Shown here: positions 1-12,345 of the stretch, piece after piece
Position numbering within the stretch: position 1 is the first letter of the stretch
Layout: the number at the start of each line of letters is the position of its first letter
Translations under genes and position numbers: made by a program
Notes under the pieces: generated by a model
The model's input: the letters and a program-made list of their open reading frames with translations, nothing else
Database searches by the model: none
What the model was told of the DNA's origin: nothing
Assembly: GCF_003369915.1 (NCBI RefSeq)
Contig: NC_046674.1
Location: 13,702,001-13,766,000 of the forward strand
Direction: 5' to 3'
DNA: 64,000 nt
Origin: Drosophila miranda
Lineage: Eukaryota; Arthropoda; Insecta; Diptera; Drosophilidae

Positions 1-1676
1 ATAATGATCTGTATCTGTATGGAAAGCCGTGCTTGTACTGCCATTTTGTGCCTCAATAGCTGTACTTAACAGGTAGAAAACTTGACAAATGCTTGTGGAG
101 CTGCTATAGGTGTACGACATGAAGTAAAGGACTTATGCATAGCTTGTGTGGACTTGTAAAATGCGTTAAGACTTTTTAGCGCGGCATCACTAGGTACGTC
201 TGATTGTATTTCAACAGCTTTATGTGTGAAAAACTCTTTGTTTGACGATTTTGTAAGCTATATATATATATTTAATCGGCAACTGTAATCATTATATTCT
301 TTAAGGTCTCCTAATGGAGTTTAACCCTCTTAAAATACTCTCAATTTGTATTTCGTGTAGTTTTTAATGCCCTTTATTTCTGTCTGATAATCCATGCCGT
401 TTCCAACAGCTGCATCTCTTAGTTGTTAGTGCTTAACTATAGATCGCCATTTCAATGGATAAGAAAACAACATCTACAGCACTTCCTCGACGCCAACATC
501 CGGCCATTCCTTCCTTTGTATCTCATTTCAAAAACAGTTGGCCCTCCCGCCCTATACGAACGCTTCTAGCGTTGACAGCAACAGCAATTCACCAACTGGA
601 CAACAGTTCAGACTCGGTCTACGACTCGACCTCAGTGGCTGCCTGCTGTTCTAGCAGTCCCCTCTTTGGCCTCTGGGCACTTTGGAATAACTTGGACAAT
701 TGCTTTCATGCTGATTTCGTTTCGTTTCGCTTCGAGCCTCTCTCACTCTCGGGCTAAGCTAAGTTGCTTTTAAACTCATTTAAAGTTGCTCATGATGGCG
801 GCAGCTTAACCATGTATTAGCACTATTTTAGAGGATGGCCATGCCAGGACTTTTGTTGGGGTTAGGGCAGGGGCAGGGCAAGGGCGAGGGCGAGGGGTAA
901 ATATTCCAATTAGTGTTGCTGCCCCAGATTTCGTTTCCTCAGTTGTAGTTTTGTGAATAATGCAATTGTTTCAAATATTCATGGAAGTCTGGTCTGGTCG
1001 CCTTGTCTTTGATAGAAATGGTGAATACGATCGATATTTAACTAGATATTAGGCAAGGCATTATTTACCTTATTAAACATATAATATATATTTAAACCAT
1101 TGCCAATTTATGAGGCATTTCCCATGGCGACATTATGCAAAATGTGATTGTTTTTCTACCATACTTATTCTGTATTAATATCCCTTGGTTTTTCCTTAGT
1201 TCAGAGCCGGTTTCCTCCTTTAAATCAGATGGTTGCACCCTTTATGCTACTCCCGGCTAAAGAATAGACAAAGATGAGACTTGAGTACCCCTGAGCCTGG
1301 CCATTGTGCTCAGTGCTTGGGTGTCCTCCATGCTCCTTGCTTGACTGCAGTTGCCCTCTTTCCATTATTGAAGTGTGCACTTCCGCTAAATGGTATTTGG
1401 GGCAAGCACATAAGCTTACCCTCTGCCCAGCCCACTCTTGTGTCCCCCGGCCTCTCCTCTCGGCCAATACTGGCGCTGAATTTAGTGGCACTTGCAATTT
1501 TTATGGCAAACAATGAAAGGGAGACACCAGACTGAGCACAAAATGTGTGCCAGCTGGGAGAGGGGCCCCCCATATACATTGACATTGTTCCGCTTGTGGC
1601 AGGCTTGGATGGGGAGATTTGCATTTATTTGCATGCCATCCTAACGGAGGCGCGAATAAAGAGATACATTCCCGAA
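1..1676. other. Non-coding flank left of the P4Ha cluster
   Basis: I see no convincing coding exon here. Short open frames (for example 455-757 and 1281-1624) have no recognisable domain, no supporting splice sites and no codon pattern. The only functional signal I can point to is a TTTATT at 1624-1629, which reads AATAAA on the minus strand and is a plausible polyadenylation signal for P4Ha gene 1, about 50 bases after its stop. A purine-rich GGGCAGGGGCAGG stretch lies near 868-895. Confidence 0.5.
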
Positions 1677-3648
1677 CTATGCCAGACAAGGCCTCTTCAA
1701 CATCTGCTGCTGTTCGTTAATCCATTTGTAAATTGCTTTAAAATAGTAAACAAAAATGGTGATATTCGATATTATCTTTGCAGATTATGATCCTTAACTT
1801 ACTCCAACGGGAACCCATGACAACAGGGCATACTGCGTGCTTTGAAAGCTTATCGGGATCGCCAGCGTTGTTCAGGTTGTCCCAGATCAAAGCATTCCCT
1901 TTTTTGGGCTCTACAGAAATCTTTAATTTGGGAAAAACCACGGCTCCTCCCAGCCGAACGTCGCTTGCCTGAAAGGGATGGGGAAACAACTCTAAAAGAT
2001 TCCTTCATCGTTCAGATTCAGACCACTTACATAGAGTAGAACTGTGGCCAAGACATCGCCTCCCCATTCAGTAAAGTAGTTTGCCTGTAAAGAAGGATCT
2101 GCATGGGTAAAATTGCCTTGCTAAGAAGGAACTTACTAACTGGACGTTTGGTTAGGTCCACATAATCATAATGGGCATTAAAATATCCACCCAGACCATA
2201 GTTGGACAAGTGCAAGGCGTTGTTCCCCTGCACCTCCAGCCCGGTCATGTCCGCTATGCGGCGATTGATGCTTGGGGAGAACGACTCGGAGTTGCCCTGG
2301 AAGATGTGCAGCTTCAACACCCGATCCTCACGCTCTGGCTTGACCCGCTGATCAAAGTGCATCCGAGTCCAGCCATCCTGCATGGTGGCATTTTTGTTGG
2401 CTATATCCCGCATTGCTCTCAATTCTTTCTCGTAGAGTACCTCGTGGTAGAGAACTATCAGCGGTTGCTGGTTAAGGACTTCCATTTTGAGTGGAGCTAG
2501 TAAAAGAAAGGCAGAGTACTCTTGGTTATATCTGCAGGCTAGTGGAGGGGAGGACTTCCTCTGCCACTGTCCACGACAGCCGCGCTCTAGCCTGGATGGT
2601 TTGGGCTTGTGCTTAGCAGCCTCCTGCTGTAAGATATCCGCATCTCCGGCAAGGTATTCGTCTATGGCGTCTTTGGTGCTCTGATAGTTGGCCTCGACCG
2701 CCACTTGATTGGCGAGTGTCTCCCATTCGGGATTTATCTTGTTTGGCATAGCCAAATAGAAGGCTAAGAAGAGAGACTGGACTAATTGTAATTATTTTAT
2801 AAGCAACCCGATGGCTTACCCTCCATGACCAAGGCCTTGGCATACTTCTTGTAGATCTTTTTCCGCTTCAGCCCCAAAACCTTTTCATAAAGTTTCCCCT
2901 CAGAACTCTGGTGTATTCTGAGGGCCGTGCGATACCAAGGCGTGCATCTGGCGAATTGCGTTTGATTGTAGTGAAAGTCAGCCAGAGCAAAGCAATCGGG
3001 AGCAGTCAGTTGAGAGCTGAAAGAACAGTTCATTTACGTTTTGCATTTGGAGGGGAAGTATAGTAGGTTTAACTCACCCAAAGTGTTGTCCCAATAGGTC
3101 ACCCTTGGCCATGTCCGCTGCCTCCTGATCGTAGAAACTTTCGATGCGCGCGAATCCTTTGAGTGCCACTTGAAGATCCTCGTTACTTGGTCCTGATTTC
3201 AATTTCTTTTCCATTGCGTTCGTGGTCTTGGTGGCTATGGCCGTCCTTAAATATTTCAGCCACTTGGGCCAATCCTGATTGAGGCGTCGCAGCAGGGGAA
3301 ATGCATTGAGCGGATTTCCCATAAATTCCTCCCTTTCCTCTAGAGTTGTCATGGTTTCCCTCTGCAGCATCTGTTGAAAACTGCAAATGGATTGGTAACC
3401 TCTGATATATTTTAAATAGTGCCTACCATGACTTACAGTTTTATAGAATCCAATTTTATTTGCATAACTTGGACATAGGACTCCAGTTTGTCTTTTAAAG
3501 AATCTTCCATTTCCAAAAGCTTCACCATGCTCAGCACAGAGGAGCTGTAAATCATCTCTGTGTCTTCCATCTGTGTATCTTCTATGGCAAGATTTTGATG
3601 TAAAAGTAGCACTAGCAGATTGAGTTTGAACAGGAACCTCATCTTCAT
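1677..3648 (-). CDS. Prolyl 4-hydroxylase alpha subunit (cluster gene 1)
   Basis: Seven exons join in frame: 3648-3437, 3380-3078, 3016-2820, 2763-2141, 2084-2031, 1968-1803, 1735-1677 (1,614 nt, 537 residues, close to family length). A signal peptide (MKMRFLFKLNLLVLLLHQ) leads into the P4Ha N-terminal domain (NPLNAF, RRLNQDWPKW), a TPR-like substrate-binding segment, then the 2-oxoglutarate/Fe(II) dioxygenase domain. The iron triad is visible: H and D of AHYDY, and the distal H of SKHAVCPV. The position that binds 2-oxoglutarate, ten residues after that H, is Arg (GSRW) rather than the usual Lys. Family role: with PDI in the ER it hydroxylates proline in collagen-like or other secreted proteins. 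An intron follows the HYD segment, as in gene 5. The 313-bp gap to gene 2 has no other feature. Confidence 0.9.
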
Positions 3649-3961
3649 CTTGACTTTGGTCTACAACTGCCACATTTTCGCTTTAATTTCTTCACACTTA
3701 CCATCTGAAATGTCAATTTCCATGGTTCGTTAGTTAGAGTTTATTGCATTTCCTTGTTCCTCGAACACTTTGGGATTCTGGGTTATCTAAGAATTCGTAG
3801 ATACCTATGTAAAGATTGACTTCTTTATATTTCCAGAAGAAGTCCATCTTCTCTAAAAAGGTAACTGTTGTATTTATTTGTTAAGCTTGATCTGACATTT
3901 ATTTTGTATATTTTAAGGTGATTTTAACCATAAAAAAACGTGTAATATTCATTGTATTATA

Positions 3962-5910
3962 TTATATTATGGACTTTTTCTCGTTCTTCCGCGGTTTGCA
4001 AGGCATGACAAACATTTGAGGGACAATATGCAGCCATTTGGTGAGAGCTGGAAAAATGTGTATACATATTATATAATGCAAAAATACCAATAATATAGTG
4101 GACCTACTCCATCTATCCCCTACGATTACAGGGCATACCGAATGCTGACTACGAGTATCTATCCGGCCATCGTCGTACAAATTATACCAGAACACGCTGC
4201 TACCCTTTCGGGGGAAAATCGAGACACGACTGCGAGGAAAGACGGTGGCACCACCTTGCGGCACATCGCTAGCCTGTGGAAGATGGAAGCGAAACTGTAG
4301 AAATCTTCCGCGAAGCACGGCAAGTACATACATAGAAGATAATGCTGCCCAATCGATCGCCCAAGGTTAGAACATCCGGGGTCTCGTAGCCATCGGAAGT
4401 GTAGTCGTAGTGGGGCTTGAAGTGGGTGCCCAGGCCATAATTGGCCACCTGCAGATCCTCCTGCGGTGGGAAATCGAAGTTCGTCATATCTGATATGCGT
4501 CGATTAACGCGCTCCCTGATGGCCGACTGTTCCCTCCACCAGGTATGACGACATACGATGTCCCTGATCTTTGTACTTTTCGCCTCCTTTTGGTCTGCCC
4601 AGCCATTACTCATCTGCCCAGATCGCCCCTTCATTTCCTCAATTTCTCGGTCCGAAAGAACTTCGTGGTACATAACGATATAAGGATCGTGGTTCACCTC
4701 CTCCATTTTTAACGGGGCCAGCCTCAGGAATGGTGTCGTAGTGAAGTTGTATCGACAGACGAGATTCGTGCGCTTTGGGAAGAGTCCGCGACAACCGATT
4801 TCGTAGGGGGTGGGTGAAGGCTCAAAGGCAGACATTTCTCTCGCCATATCATCATCTGTTTGATTCAGCAACTCCGCTATAAATGCCTCCAGATCTGCTG
4901 GACTAGCCTTTTGTATCGTTGCCTCTGTTATATCTAGAACATTTTGGATGCTCAGAGATAGATTTCCTGCGCTTAGTCCTGGAAATTAAAAGGATTAAGT
5001 GAATAGAAGGTAGCCTTTTCCAGCACATACCATGTATAATGGTGGCTTTGGCATAGTTCTGCTTCAAGTCCTTGAGTGGATCCCCCAGAATCGTGTTAAA
5101 TTCCTTAGCATTCGGTTCGGGCTGGTGTTTGATTGCCATTCGGTACCACATAGAAGCACGGAAGTAGTCGCCTTCTTGGAACTTGTGCTGGCCAAGGGAC
5201 AGGCAGTCCCGAATGGATAGTTGAATGCTGATGTGGGGATGGGGTTAGGTTTTGGATGGTTTTCTTAGCTATGGGATATTCACTCGTATTGCTTGTCCAG
5301 CAGACGACCCTTGGCCAGGTCTTTAGCTTCCAGAGCATAGGTCCTTTCTATCCGATTCATACCTATCAGGGCCTCCTTCATATCCTGACTATCCGGTGCC
5401 TTGCCCAGAATATCATCCAGTGCTTGGAGCTCGACTATTTGGAATGTTTTTATTAGAGATTCATCGAATGTCTTGAAATTATTCCTTACCCCTTCCCACA
5501 GTCGTATTTATGTAGTGGTGCCATTTGGGCCAATCCTGATGCGTGCGTCTCATCAGTCCAAAGGCATTCAAGGGATTGGATACGTATTTCTCGCGTTCAG
5601 TTAGGGTTTTCTCCGTTCCCCGATCCACAGAGTCTATAAGACTTAAGAGATGATGGATTTCTTTAGCAATGGAATCTTTTTCAACCACATTTACTCACTC
5701 TTGCAAAGTATTAGCTTTAGCGGACAGTAGATCTGTGTAGTTTTTCAGGTTCTCTATAAACTGCATCTCTAGTTCCAACAGCTTTAACAAGCCCACTGTG
5801 GAGGAGCTATACCGTTCCCTATTCTCATTGTATGGCTTCTTTTCAACGTCCTCGCCAATAATGGGACTTAAAAAGAGTAGAGCTGTGAGCAAACTTAGAA
5901 ACTGTTTCAT
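3962..5910 (-). CDS. Prolyl 4-hydroxylase alpha subunit (cluster gene 2)
   Basis: Seven exons join in frame: 5910-5699, 5641-5490, 5434-5284, 5227-5031, 4978-4332, 4273-4108, 4047-3962 (1,611 nt, 536 residues). Signal peptide, P4Ha N-terminal domain, TPR-like segment and dioxygenase domain follow in the usual order. The HxD is in KPHYDY, the distal His in RSQHSVCPV, and the 2-oxoglutarate position is Arg (GDRW). An extra intron (5435-5489) splits the N-terminal domain; only gene 3 shares it. From about 4741 to 5808 the DNA, introns included, is nearly identical to gene 3, while the signal peptide and the catalytic end are clearly different. The C-terminal tail is lysine-rich (PRKNEKKSII). Probable ER protein working with PDI; substrate unknown. 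Confidence 0.92.
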
Positions 5911-6210
5911 TATTACTGACTAGAGTGACTACTCTCTGACTGACTGACTGACTCGTTCTACTAGAAGCAGGCCAATGTCGTTAATGTCTAGATAATTGAT
6001 TCCATATGCATCAAAGGAGACGTTGCTTCCATAGGAAATCCAAAGAACCAGATCCGTTCTGCTTCACTAATTTATTTATATATTTTTAGTTCCCGTAGAT
6101 GGTTAATAGACTTTATAACAATATTATGATGGGGATATCTGGTTGATTTGTCTTCCTTTTCTTCTAGGACTTCTTATTACATGCATTACACATTTATGAA
6201 AACTATTTAT

Positions 6211-8141
6211 TTACACTTTTTGAGACACTTTCCTTGGCTGGCAGGGCAGGATAAACATCTGAGGAACCAAGTGCACCCACTTGGTGAGAGCTGAAATGGA
6301 AGTCACAAATGTGAAATCAAGAAAACCTGAGATTGGGCCACCTACTCCATCTATCCCCTTCGATTACAGGGCATGAAGAGTGCAGAGTACGTGGATCTGG
6401 TTCGCCGTCGTCGAATAAATTAAACCAGAGCAAGGCGCCACCCTTTCTGGGAGACACAGTGATATTGATTAATGGAAAGATAGTGGCCCCACCTTGCTGC
6501 AGATCGCCTGCCTGTTTAACATTGAAAAGGAAATTTTAAAGGATCTCTGGTACGAAAGGTCGTAAAATACTTACATAGAAGAGTATGGTGCCCAAGGGAC
6601 CGCCCATAAACCAGCCAATATCATAATTTTCGGGCGTGTAGTCGTAGTGTGGCCCGAATATAGTGCCTAGACCGTAATTGGCGACATTTAGCTCCTCCTG
6701 TACAAATAATTGGAAGCCTGTAATGTCTGTGATCCGTTGATAGACGCGCGCCCTGGTCGTCGTCTGCTCCCACCACCAGGCATGACGCGCTATGATCTCC
6801 CTGATCTTATTCTCCTGCTGTGGCTCTGAAAATCCATTGATCATATTCTTCGACTGCTTCTTGAGTTCCTCGATCTCCCTATCGTATAGAACTTCGTGGT
6901 ACAAAACGATGTACGGATCGTGGTTCACTTCCTCCATTTTAAGGGGTGCTAGTCTCAGGAATGGTGTCGTGGTGAAGTTGTATCGACAGACGAGATTCGT
7001 GCGCTTTGGGAAGAGTCCGCGACAACCGATTTCGTAGGGGGTGGGTGAAGGCTCAAAGGCAGACATTTCTCTCGCCATATCATCATCTGTTTGATTCAGC
7101 AACTCCGCTATAAATGCCTCCAGATCTGCTGGACTAGCCTTTTGTATCGTTGCCTCTGTTATATCCAGAACCTTTTGGATGCTCAGAGATTGATTTCCTG
7201 CGCTTAGTCCTGGAAATGAAAAGGATTAAGTGAATAGCAGGAAGCGTTTTCCAGCACATACCATGTATAATGGTGGCTTTGGCATAGTTCTGCTTCAAGT
7301 CCTTGAGTGGATCCCCCAGAATCGTGTTAAATTCCTTAGCATTCGGTTCGGGCTGGTGTTTGATTGCCATTCGGTACCACATAGAAGCACGGAAGTAGTC
7401 GCCTTCTTGGAACTTGTGCTGGCCAAGGGACAGGCAGTCCCGAATGGATAGTTGAATGCTGATGTGGGGATGGGGTTAGGTTTTGGATGGTTTTCTTAGC
7501 TATGGGATATTCACTCGTATTGCTTGTCCAGCAGACGACCCTTGGCCAGGTCTTTAGCTTCCAGAGCATAGGTCCTTTCTATCCGATTCATACCTATCAG
7601 GGCCTCCTTCATATCCTGACTATCCGGTGCCTTGCCCAGAATATCATCCAGTGCTTGGAGCTCGACTATTTGGAATGTTTTTATTAGAGATTCATCGAAT
7701 GTCTTGAAATTATTCCTTACCCCTTCCCACAGTCGTATTTATGTAGTGGTGCCATTTGGGCCAATCCTGATGCGTGCGTCTCATCAGTCCAAAGGCATTC
7801 AAGGGATTGGATACGTATTTCTCGCGTTCAGTTAGGGTTTTCTCCGTTCCCCGATCCACAGAGTCTATAAGACTTAAGAGATGATGGATTTCTTTAGCAA
7901 TGGAATCTTTTTCAACCACATTTACTCACTCTTGCAAAGTATTAGCTTTAGCGGACAGTAGATCTGTGTAGTTTTTCAGGTTCTCTATAAACTGCATCTC
8001 TAGTTCCAACAGCTTTAACAAGCCCACTGTGGAGGAGCTGTACCGTTCCCTATGCTCATCGTAAGGTCGATCTGGCATACCCCTGCCAATAGTTTGACCT
8101 AAGACAAGAAGAGCTGTGATAAGGTTCAGACGACGTTGCAT
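6211..8141 (-). CDS. Prolyl 4-hydroxylase alpha subunit (cluster gene 3)
   Basis: Seven exons join in frame: 8141-7930, 7872-7721, 7665-7515, 7458-7262, 7209-6575, 6511-6346, 6290-6211 (1,593 nt, 530 residues). The order is signal peptide, P4Ha N-terminal domain, TPR-like segment, dioxygenase domain. The iron ligands are present: GPHYDY and RTLHSSCPV; the 2-oxoglutarate residue is Arg (GDRW). The intron set is identical to gene 2 and the middle of the gene is nearly identical to it. On the minus strand an AATAAA overlaps the last base of the stop codon (plus strand 6206-6211), so the 3' UTR may be very short if it is used. The 300 bp between this gene and gene 2 shows no further gene. Confidence 0.92.
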
Positions 8142-8288
8142 TTTTACTGAGTAGATGATAAACTAAATACCATTTCATTAAAACAAATTAGCTACACGAA
8201 TTAGCTAAGATTATATTTGATTTGATATGGAATTTATCTGGAATCTCCAACTTTATTTACATGCCATAGAAAAGAGGAAAATTGCAAT

Positions 8289-10174
8289 TTAAGACGTCCG
8301 TTCCACTGCCCGCGGACTACAGGGCTTCAGAAACATTTGTGGCCATTGGTGGAGCCATTTGGTAATTGCTGTAAGAAGGCAATCGAATGAGATGGTCTCT
8401 AGTCCCTGGGAACTTACTGGGAACACTTACTCCATCTGGAACCGGCTATGACAGGGCATATGGCGTGCAGGGATCGCGGGTCTGGGGTCGAGTCATCGAA
8501 TGTGTTGAACCAGAACAAGCTGTTTCCTTTCTGAGGTGTGACCGTCACCTGGATGTCGGGGAATATCGTGGCGCCACCTTGGGGCACTTCGCTGGCCTGC
8601 AAGGGATTTAAGGTGTGAATTTATGTGCGGAAGGGAAAGGATATCGACTGACATAAAAGATAATGCTGCCTGTGCGATCGCCCAACTCTGTGACGCCCAA
8701 GTCGTTGACGCGTTCGGTGCGGTAGTCGTAGTGCGCCTTGAAGTAGGAGCCCACCCCAAAGTTGGCCAATTGGAGGGCTTTAAAGTCACTCACATCGAAG
8801 CCCGTCATGTCACCGATGCGGAGATTGAGCCGCTCCCTGAAGGGCGACGCTTCAATCAGCCATGCGACGCGTGCCACAATTTCGAGGGGCTCTGTTAAAT
8901 TCGCCAATTCCGACCCCGACATTCCATTGGTCATTGGCTGTGCCAGTTGCTTCATTTCCTCCATTTCTCGGTCCGATAGAACTTGGTGGTACATAACGAT
9001 ATAAGGATCGTGATTAACCTCCTCCATTTTCAGGGGGGCCAGTCTTAGGAAAGGTGTCGTGGTGCTGTTGTAGCGACAGACGAGATTCGTGCGTTTGGGA
9101 AACAGTCCGCGACATCCAGATTCGTGGGCAGTTGGCGGCTTCTGGACGGTACCCAATTCATTGCCTATTTGCTCATCACTTTGTCTGAGATAATGGTTGA
9201 TGAATATCTTCACATCTCGTGGACTGGACTGGTTCAAAAAGTTGCTGGCTAATTCGTGAATCGTTTCCCTGCTCATCGAATGATCCGACAAACCAAGGCC
9301 TGTCAAATGAAAACCTGCAGATCTTTGGCTCAAAGCTTTCTTCCCTTCAACACTCACCGCGTATGACAATGGTTCTGGCAAACTGAAGATCCACACCTTC
9401 GAGTGGATTGCCCAGAACGCTGTTAATGATATCGGCGTTGGGTTCGCCATTGTGGCGCAGGGCTTCGCGGTACCACATCGAGGCACGTATATAGTCGCCG
9501 GATTCGTATTTGTGCTGTGCCAAGGCCAAGCAGTCCCGGACTGATAGTTGAGTGCTGTTCAAAAGTGATCTGCTGATTCAGCAGGATATTCGATCGAATG
9601 ATCGATTCCATCGATCACTTACTCGTATTGTTTGTTCTGCAGCAGGCCCCTGGCTATGTGGCTGGCTGGGAGGTCATAAGCTCTCTCAATTCGATCCATT
9701 GACTTCAGGGACTCTGTCATGTCGTAAGGTTCAGGCGCTTCAGACAGTAGCTCTTGCATTGCAGTTAGCTGTGCCACACCCAGGGGCTTCTTGGTGTAGT
9801 TCTGCCACTTGGGCCATTCCTGATGCAAGCGACGGATCAGTCCAAAGGCGTTGAGTGGGTTGGAGACAAAGCCTTCCCGTTCCTTGTGGTTTTCATGCAT
9901 ACCACGATCCAAAGAATCGATGTACCTGAAATATAGGAAATGTTTCTTGGACCACCGGGGTTTCCTTCACTCACATTTTCAGGTTGTCAACCTTCTCTTG
10001 CAGGACATCTGCATAGACTATGAAATTGTCCATAAATTCTCGCTCAAGCTCAAAAAGATTCAGCAATCCCAAAACCGAAGAACTGTAGTAATCTACAAAA
10101 TAGTTCGCCGGATCAACAGAGCGACTGTCTTGGACTAAAACTATAAGGCAAATTAAGGCGAAAAGTCTGGACAT
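8289..10174 (-). CDS. Prolyl 4-hydroxylase alpha subunit (cluster gene 4)
   Basis: Six exons join in frame: 10174-9975, 9925-9623, 9554-9358, 9299-8653, 8596-8431, 8368-8289 (1,593 nt, 530 residues). The signal peptide is MSRLFALICLIVLVQ; the N-terminal domain shows NPLNAF and RRLHQEWPKW. The catalytic domain has KAHYDY, RSLHAICPV and GSRW, so the iron triad is intact and Arg replaces the usual 2-oxoglutarate Lys. It lacks the extra N-terminal-domain intron of genes 2 and 3 and the extra catalytic intron of genes 1 and 5, so it is the simplest structure on this strand. Its catalytic-domain start (GCRGLFPKRTNLVCRYN) is shared almost word for word with genes 2 and 3, which marks these three as one recent subfamily. 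Confidence 0.92.
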
Positions 10175-10312
10175 TTTACTAGAGTTTTAAACAGGTTAAG
10201 AAACAAACTTAAACTGGCTAAAAAAAAGTACCCACTAAGAAGCAGAAAGCGTTGGAAAATTATCCATTTCACGGCTATGATTTAGTGATTTAGTCACGTG
10301 GTTTTGCAGGGT

Positions 10313-12188
10313 CTATGAAAACCTTTGGTGCTCCTCATGCAGCCACTTGACTAGGGCTGAAAATGAAGTGAAATTGAATTTTTGAATGAATGTTAATGGG
10401 AAAAACTTACTCCACTTGGAGCCCACTATGACAGGGCATGAGATGTGTGCAACACTATAGTCGAGCTCCAAATTATTATTCAGATTGTGCCACACCAGAG
10501 CACTGCCCTTTCGAGGCCAGACAGTAAATTCCAGTTGTGGAAATGAAATGGCGCCGCCGTGCGGCACTTCATTTAACTAAATTGCGGATTAATTAAGATT
10601 AAAGACAGAAAAGGAAATGTTCTTAATACTTACAAAAAACATAATTGTTGTCTGGTAATCCCCAAAGCCAGGCTAAAGGATACGAAAATTATAAGAACAT
10701 TCCCTTCTTTTGTGTGTCAAGTATTAGGATACCTGTTGCTCTTCTTTCGCCAAGTTATCCATATGGTATCGTATATAGCCACCTATCCCAGAATTGTAGA
10801 TACGAAAGTCCTTGTCTTCTTTCACTTGTTCACCAGTCATATCCCTAGTACGTTGGTTCAGTTGGCTGTTCTCCTCCTCGTACACCGTCACAGACTTTAG
10901 ATTGTGCTCCCGCCGCTTACTATAGCGGCCAGGACCCTTGAGTGAAGATAGTGCTAGCGTCATGACACGAGCGATCTCTCTCTCGTAAATGACATCGTGG
11001 TAGATGGCTATATAGGGATCTAGGCTAAGCATCTCCACCTTGAGCGGGGCAAGCCGAAGGAATGCTGTTCTAGTAGCGTCGTAGTGACAGCTACGATTTC
11101 TGATGGGTGTATATAAACCAAGACAAGCGATCATTTCGGTGTTTGGATCTTTTTTCATATACTGGAATGAAGAGCCAAAGAAATTATGCAAATATGGACC
11201 CTTTTTTCAGACTTACTGTTTCGTGGCGCTCATGCAGGTCCATTAGATTCCTCAGCTGACGCTGCAGTAGCCAGAGATCAGCATGCAAGTCGGACACATT
11301 CTCAAGTAGGGCTAATGCGGGCTTCCACAAGCCTGTTTTGCGGAAGAAACCCAAGTGAAAGGCAATGGAATAATGCTGTAAACCTAACCTACCTCTTGCG
11401 GCCAAGGCACGAGCATAACTACCATAAAAATCGGATAGTTTAAAATTTAAAACTTCTCTGTAGAGATGACCATCTCTGGCCCCGTCGTAGCGCTGTAGCG
11501 CTGCCTCATACCATCCGATTGCCGAATGCATCTGCTGGTTACTTTCGTGAAATTTAACCATAGCCAGACACTCGAGAGTCGTCATGGTAGTGCTAAATAG
11601 AACCATGTACATATATGAAAGAGAATAGGCATTCAACCTACTTGTATTGCCGTCCATGCAGCACTCCATTGGCTATATCCGTTGGCTCTAGGTCATAGTG
11701 ACTCTGGATGGCGTCTATGCCGCTGAGGGCATCTTGAAGATCCTGTTCTGTGGGCTTGGCCATATCTAGTATACTCTGAATTTTGTTGAGACTATCCAAG
11801 CCCACGCGATGTGACATAAATATCTCCATATGGCTCCAATCCTCATGTAGGCGTCGTATTAGCGAGAAACTGGTCAACGGATGAGCAACATACTCCTCCG
11901 GAGTATGCTTCCAAGGCACCCTTTTCAGCTGCACTTCGTCAAGAAAGCTGAGCGGAAGAAGATCGGTTAAAAATCTTTGAGAATAATTGAAAACAACCTC
12001 TCCATGTTGTTGATTTTCCACTCCAAGTCATCCGAGTATCTGTCTAGCTGTTTAATGAACACACTTTCCATTTCCACTAGACTTATCATGGATGCTGTGG
12101 ACTGGGCATGATCTGTCATGCATTCCATTTGCACTCGAGGCAGTTTATGTAAGATGAAGCAGAGGAAGAACAATAAGCAATGCCACAT
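10313..12188 (-). CDS. Prolyl 4-hydroxylase alpha subunit (cluster gene 5, divergent)
   Basis: Eight exons join in frame: 12188-11998, 11947-11642, 11592-11393, 11332-11217, 11161-10733, 10672-10634, 10576-10411, 10356-10313 (1,491 nt, 496 residues). It is shorter than genes 1-4, mostly in the linker before the catalytic domain. The iron triad reads RYHMD and VAHISCPV, and it keeps the standard Lys (GSKW), so it has the most conventional active site in the cluster. The first intron is only 50 nt with a GTTGTT donor, the least certain join. The intron after the HxD matches gene 1. A TTTATAAA at 12221-12228 lies about 35 bp upstream of the start codon and could act as a TATA box. It is head-to-head with gene 6. 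Confidence 0.87.
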
Positions 12189-12345
12189 GTTGCTAGCTTT
12201 GGAAATCAGCCCATCAACTGTTTATAAAACTCATGCCACATTGAGGCCAGAGATATTGCCCTGGCGAATGCTTTCGTTAGGGTAATTCAGTTCGTTTCAG
12301 TATAGATCTTTTAAGTATATGATCATAACCTTTACAGTCCCTGCA
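12189..12345. promoter_or_regulatory. Compact divergent promoter between P4Ha genes 5 and 6
   Basis: Only 157 bp separate the start codon of gene 5 (minus) from the favoured start of gene 6 (plus). The interval contains the palindromic TATA-like TTTATAAA at 12221-12228, suitably placed for gene 5, and an initiator-like TTCAGTT at about 12286-12292, suitably placed for gene 6. Shared regulation of the two genes is inference from the spacing. Confidence 0.5.
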
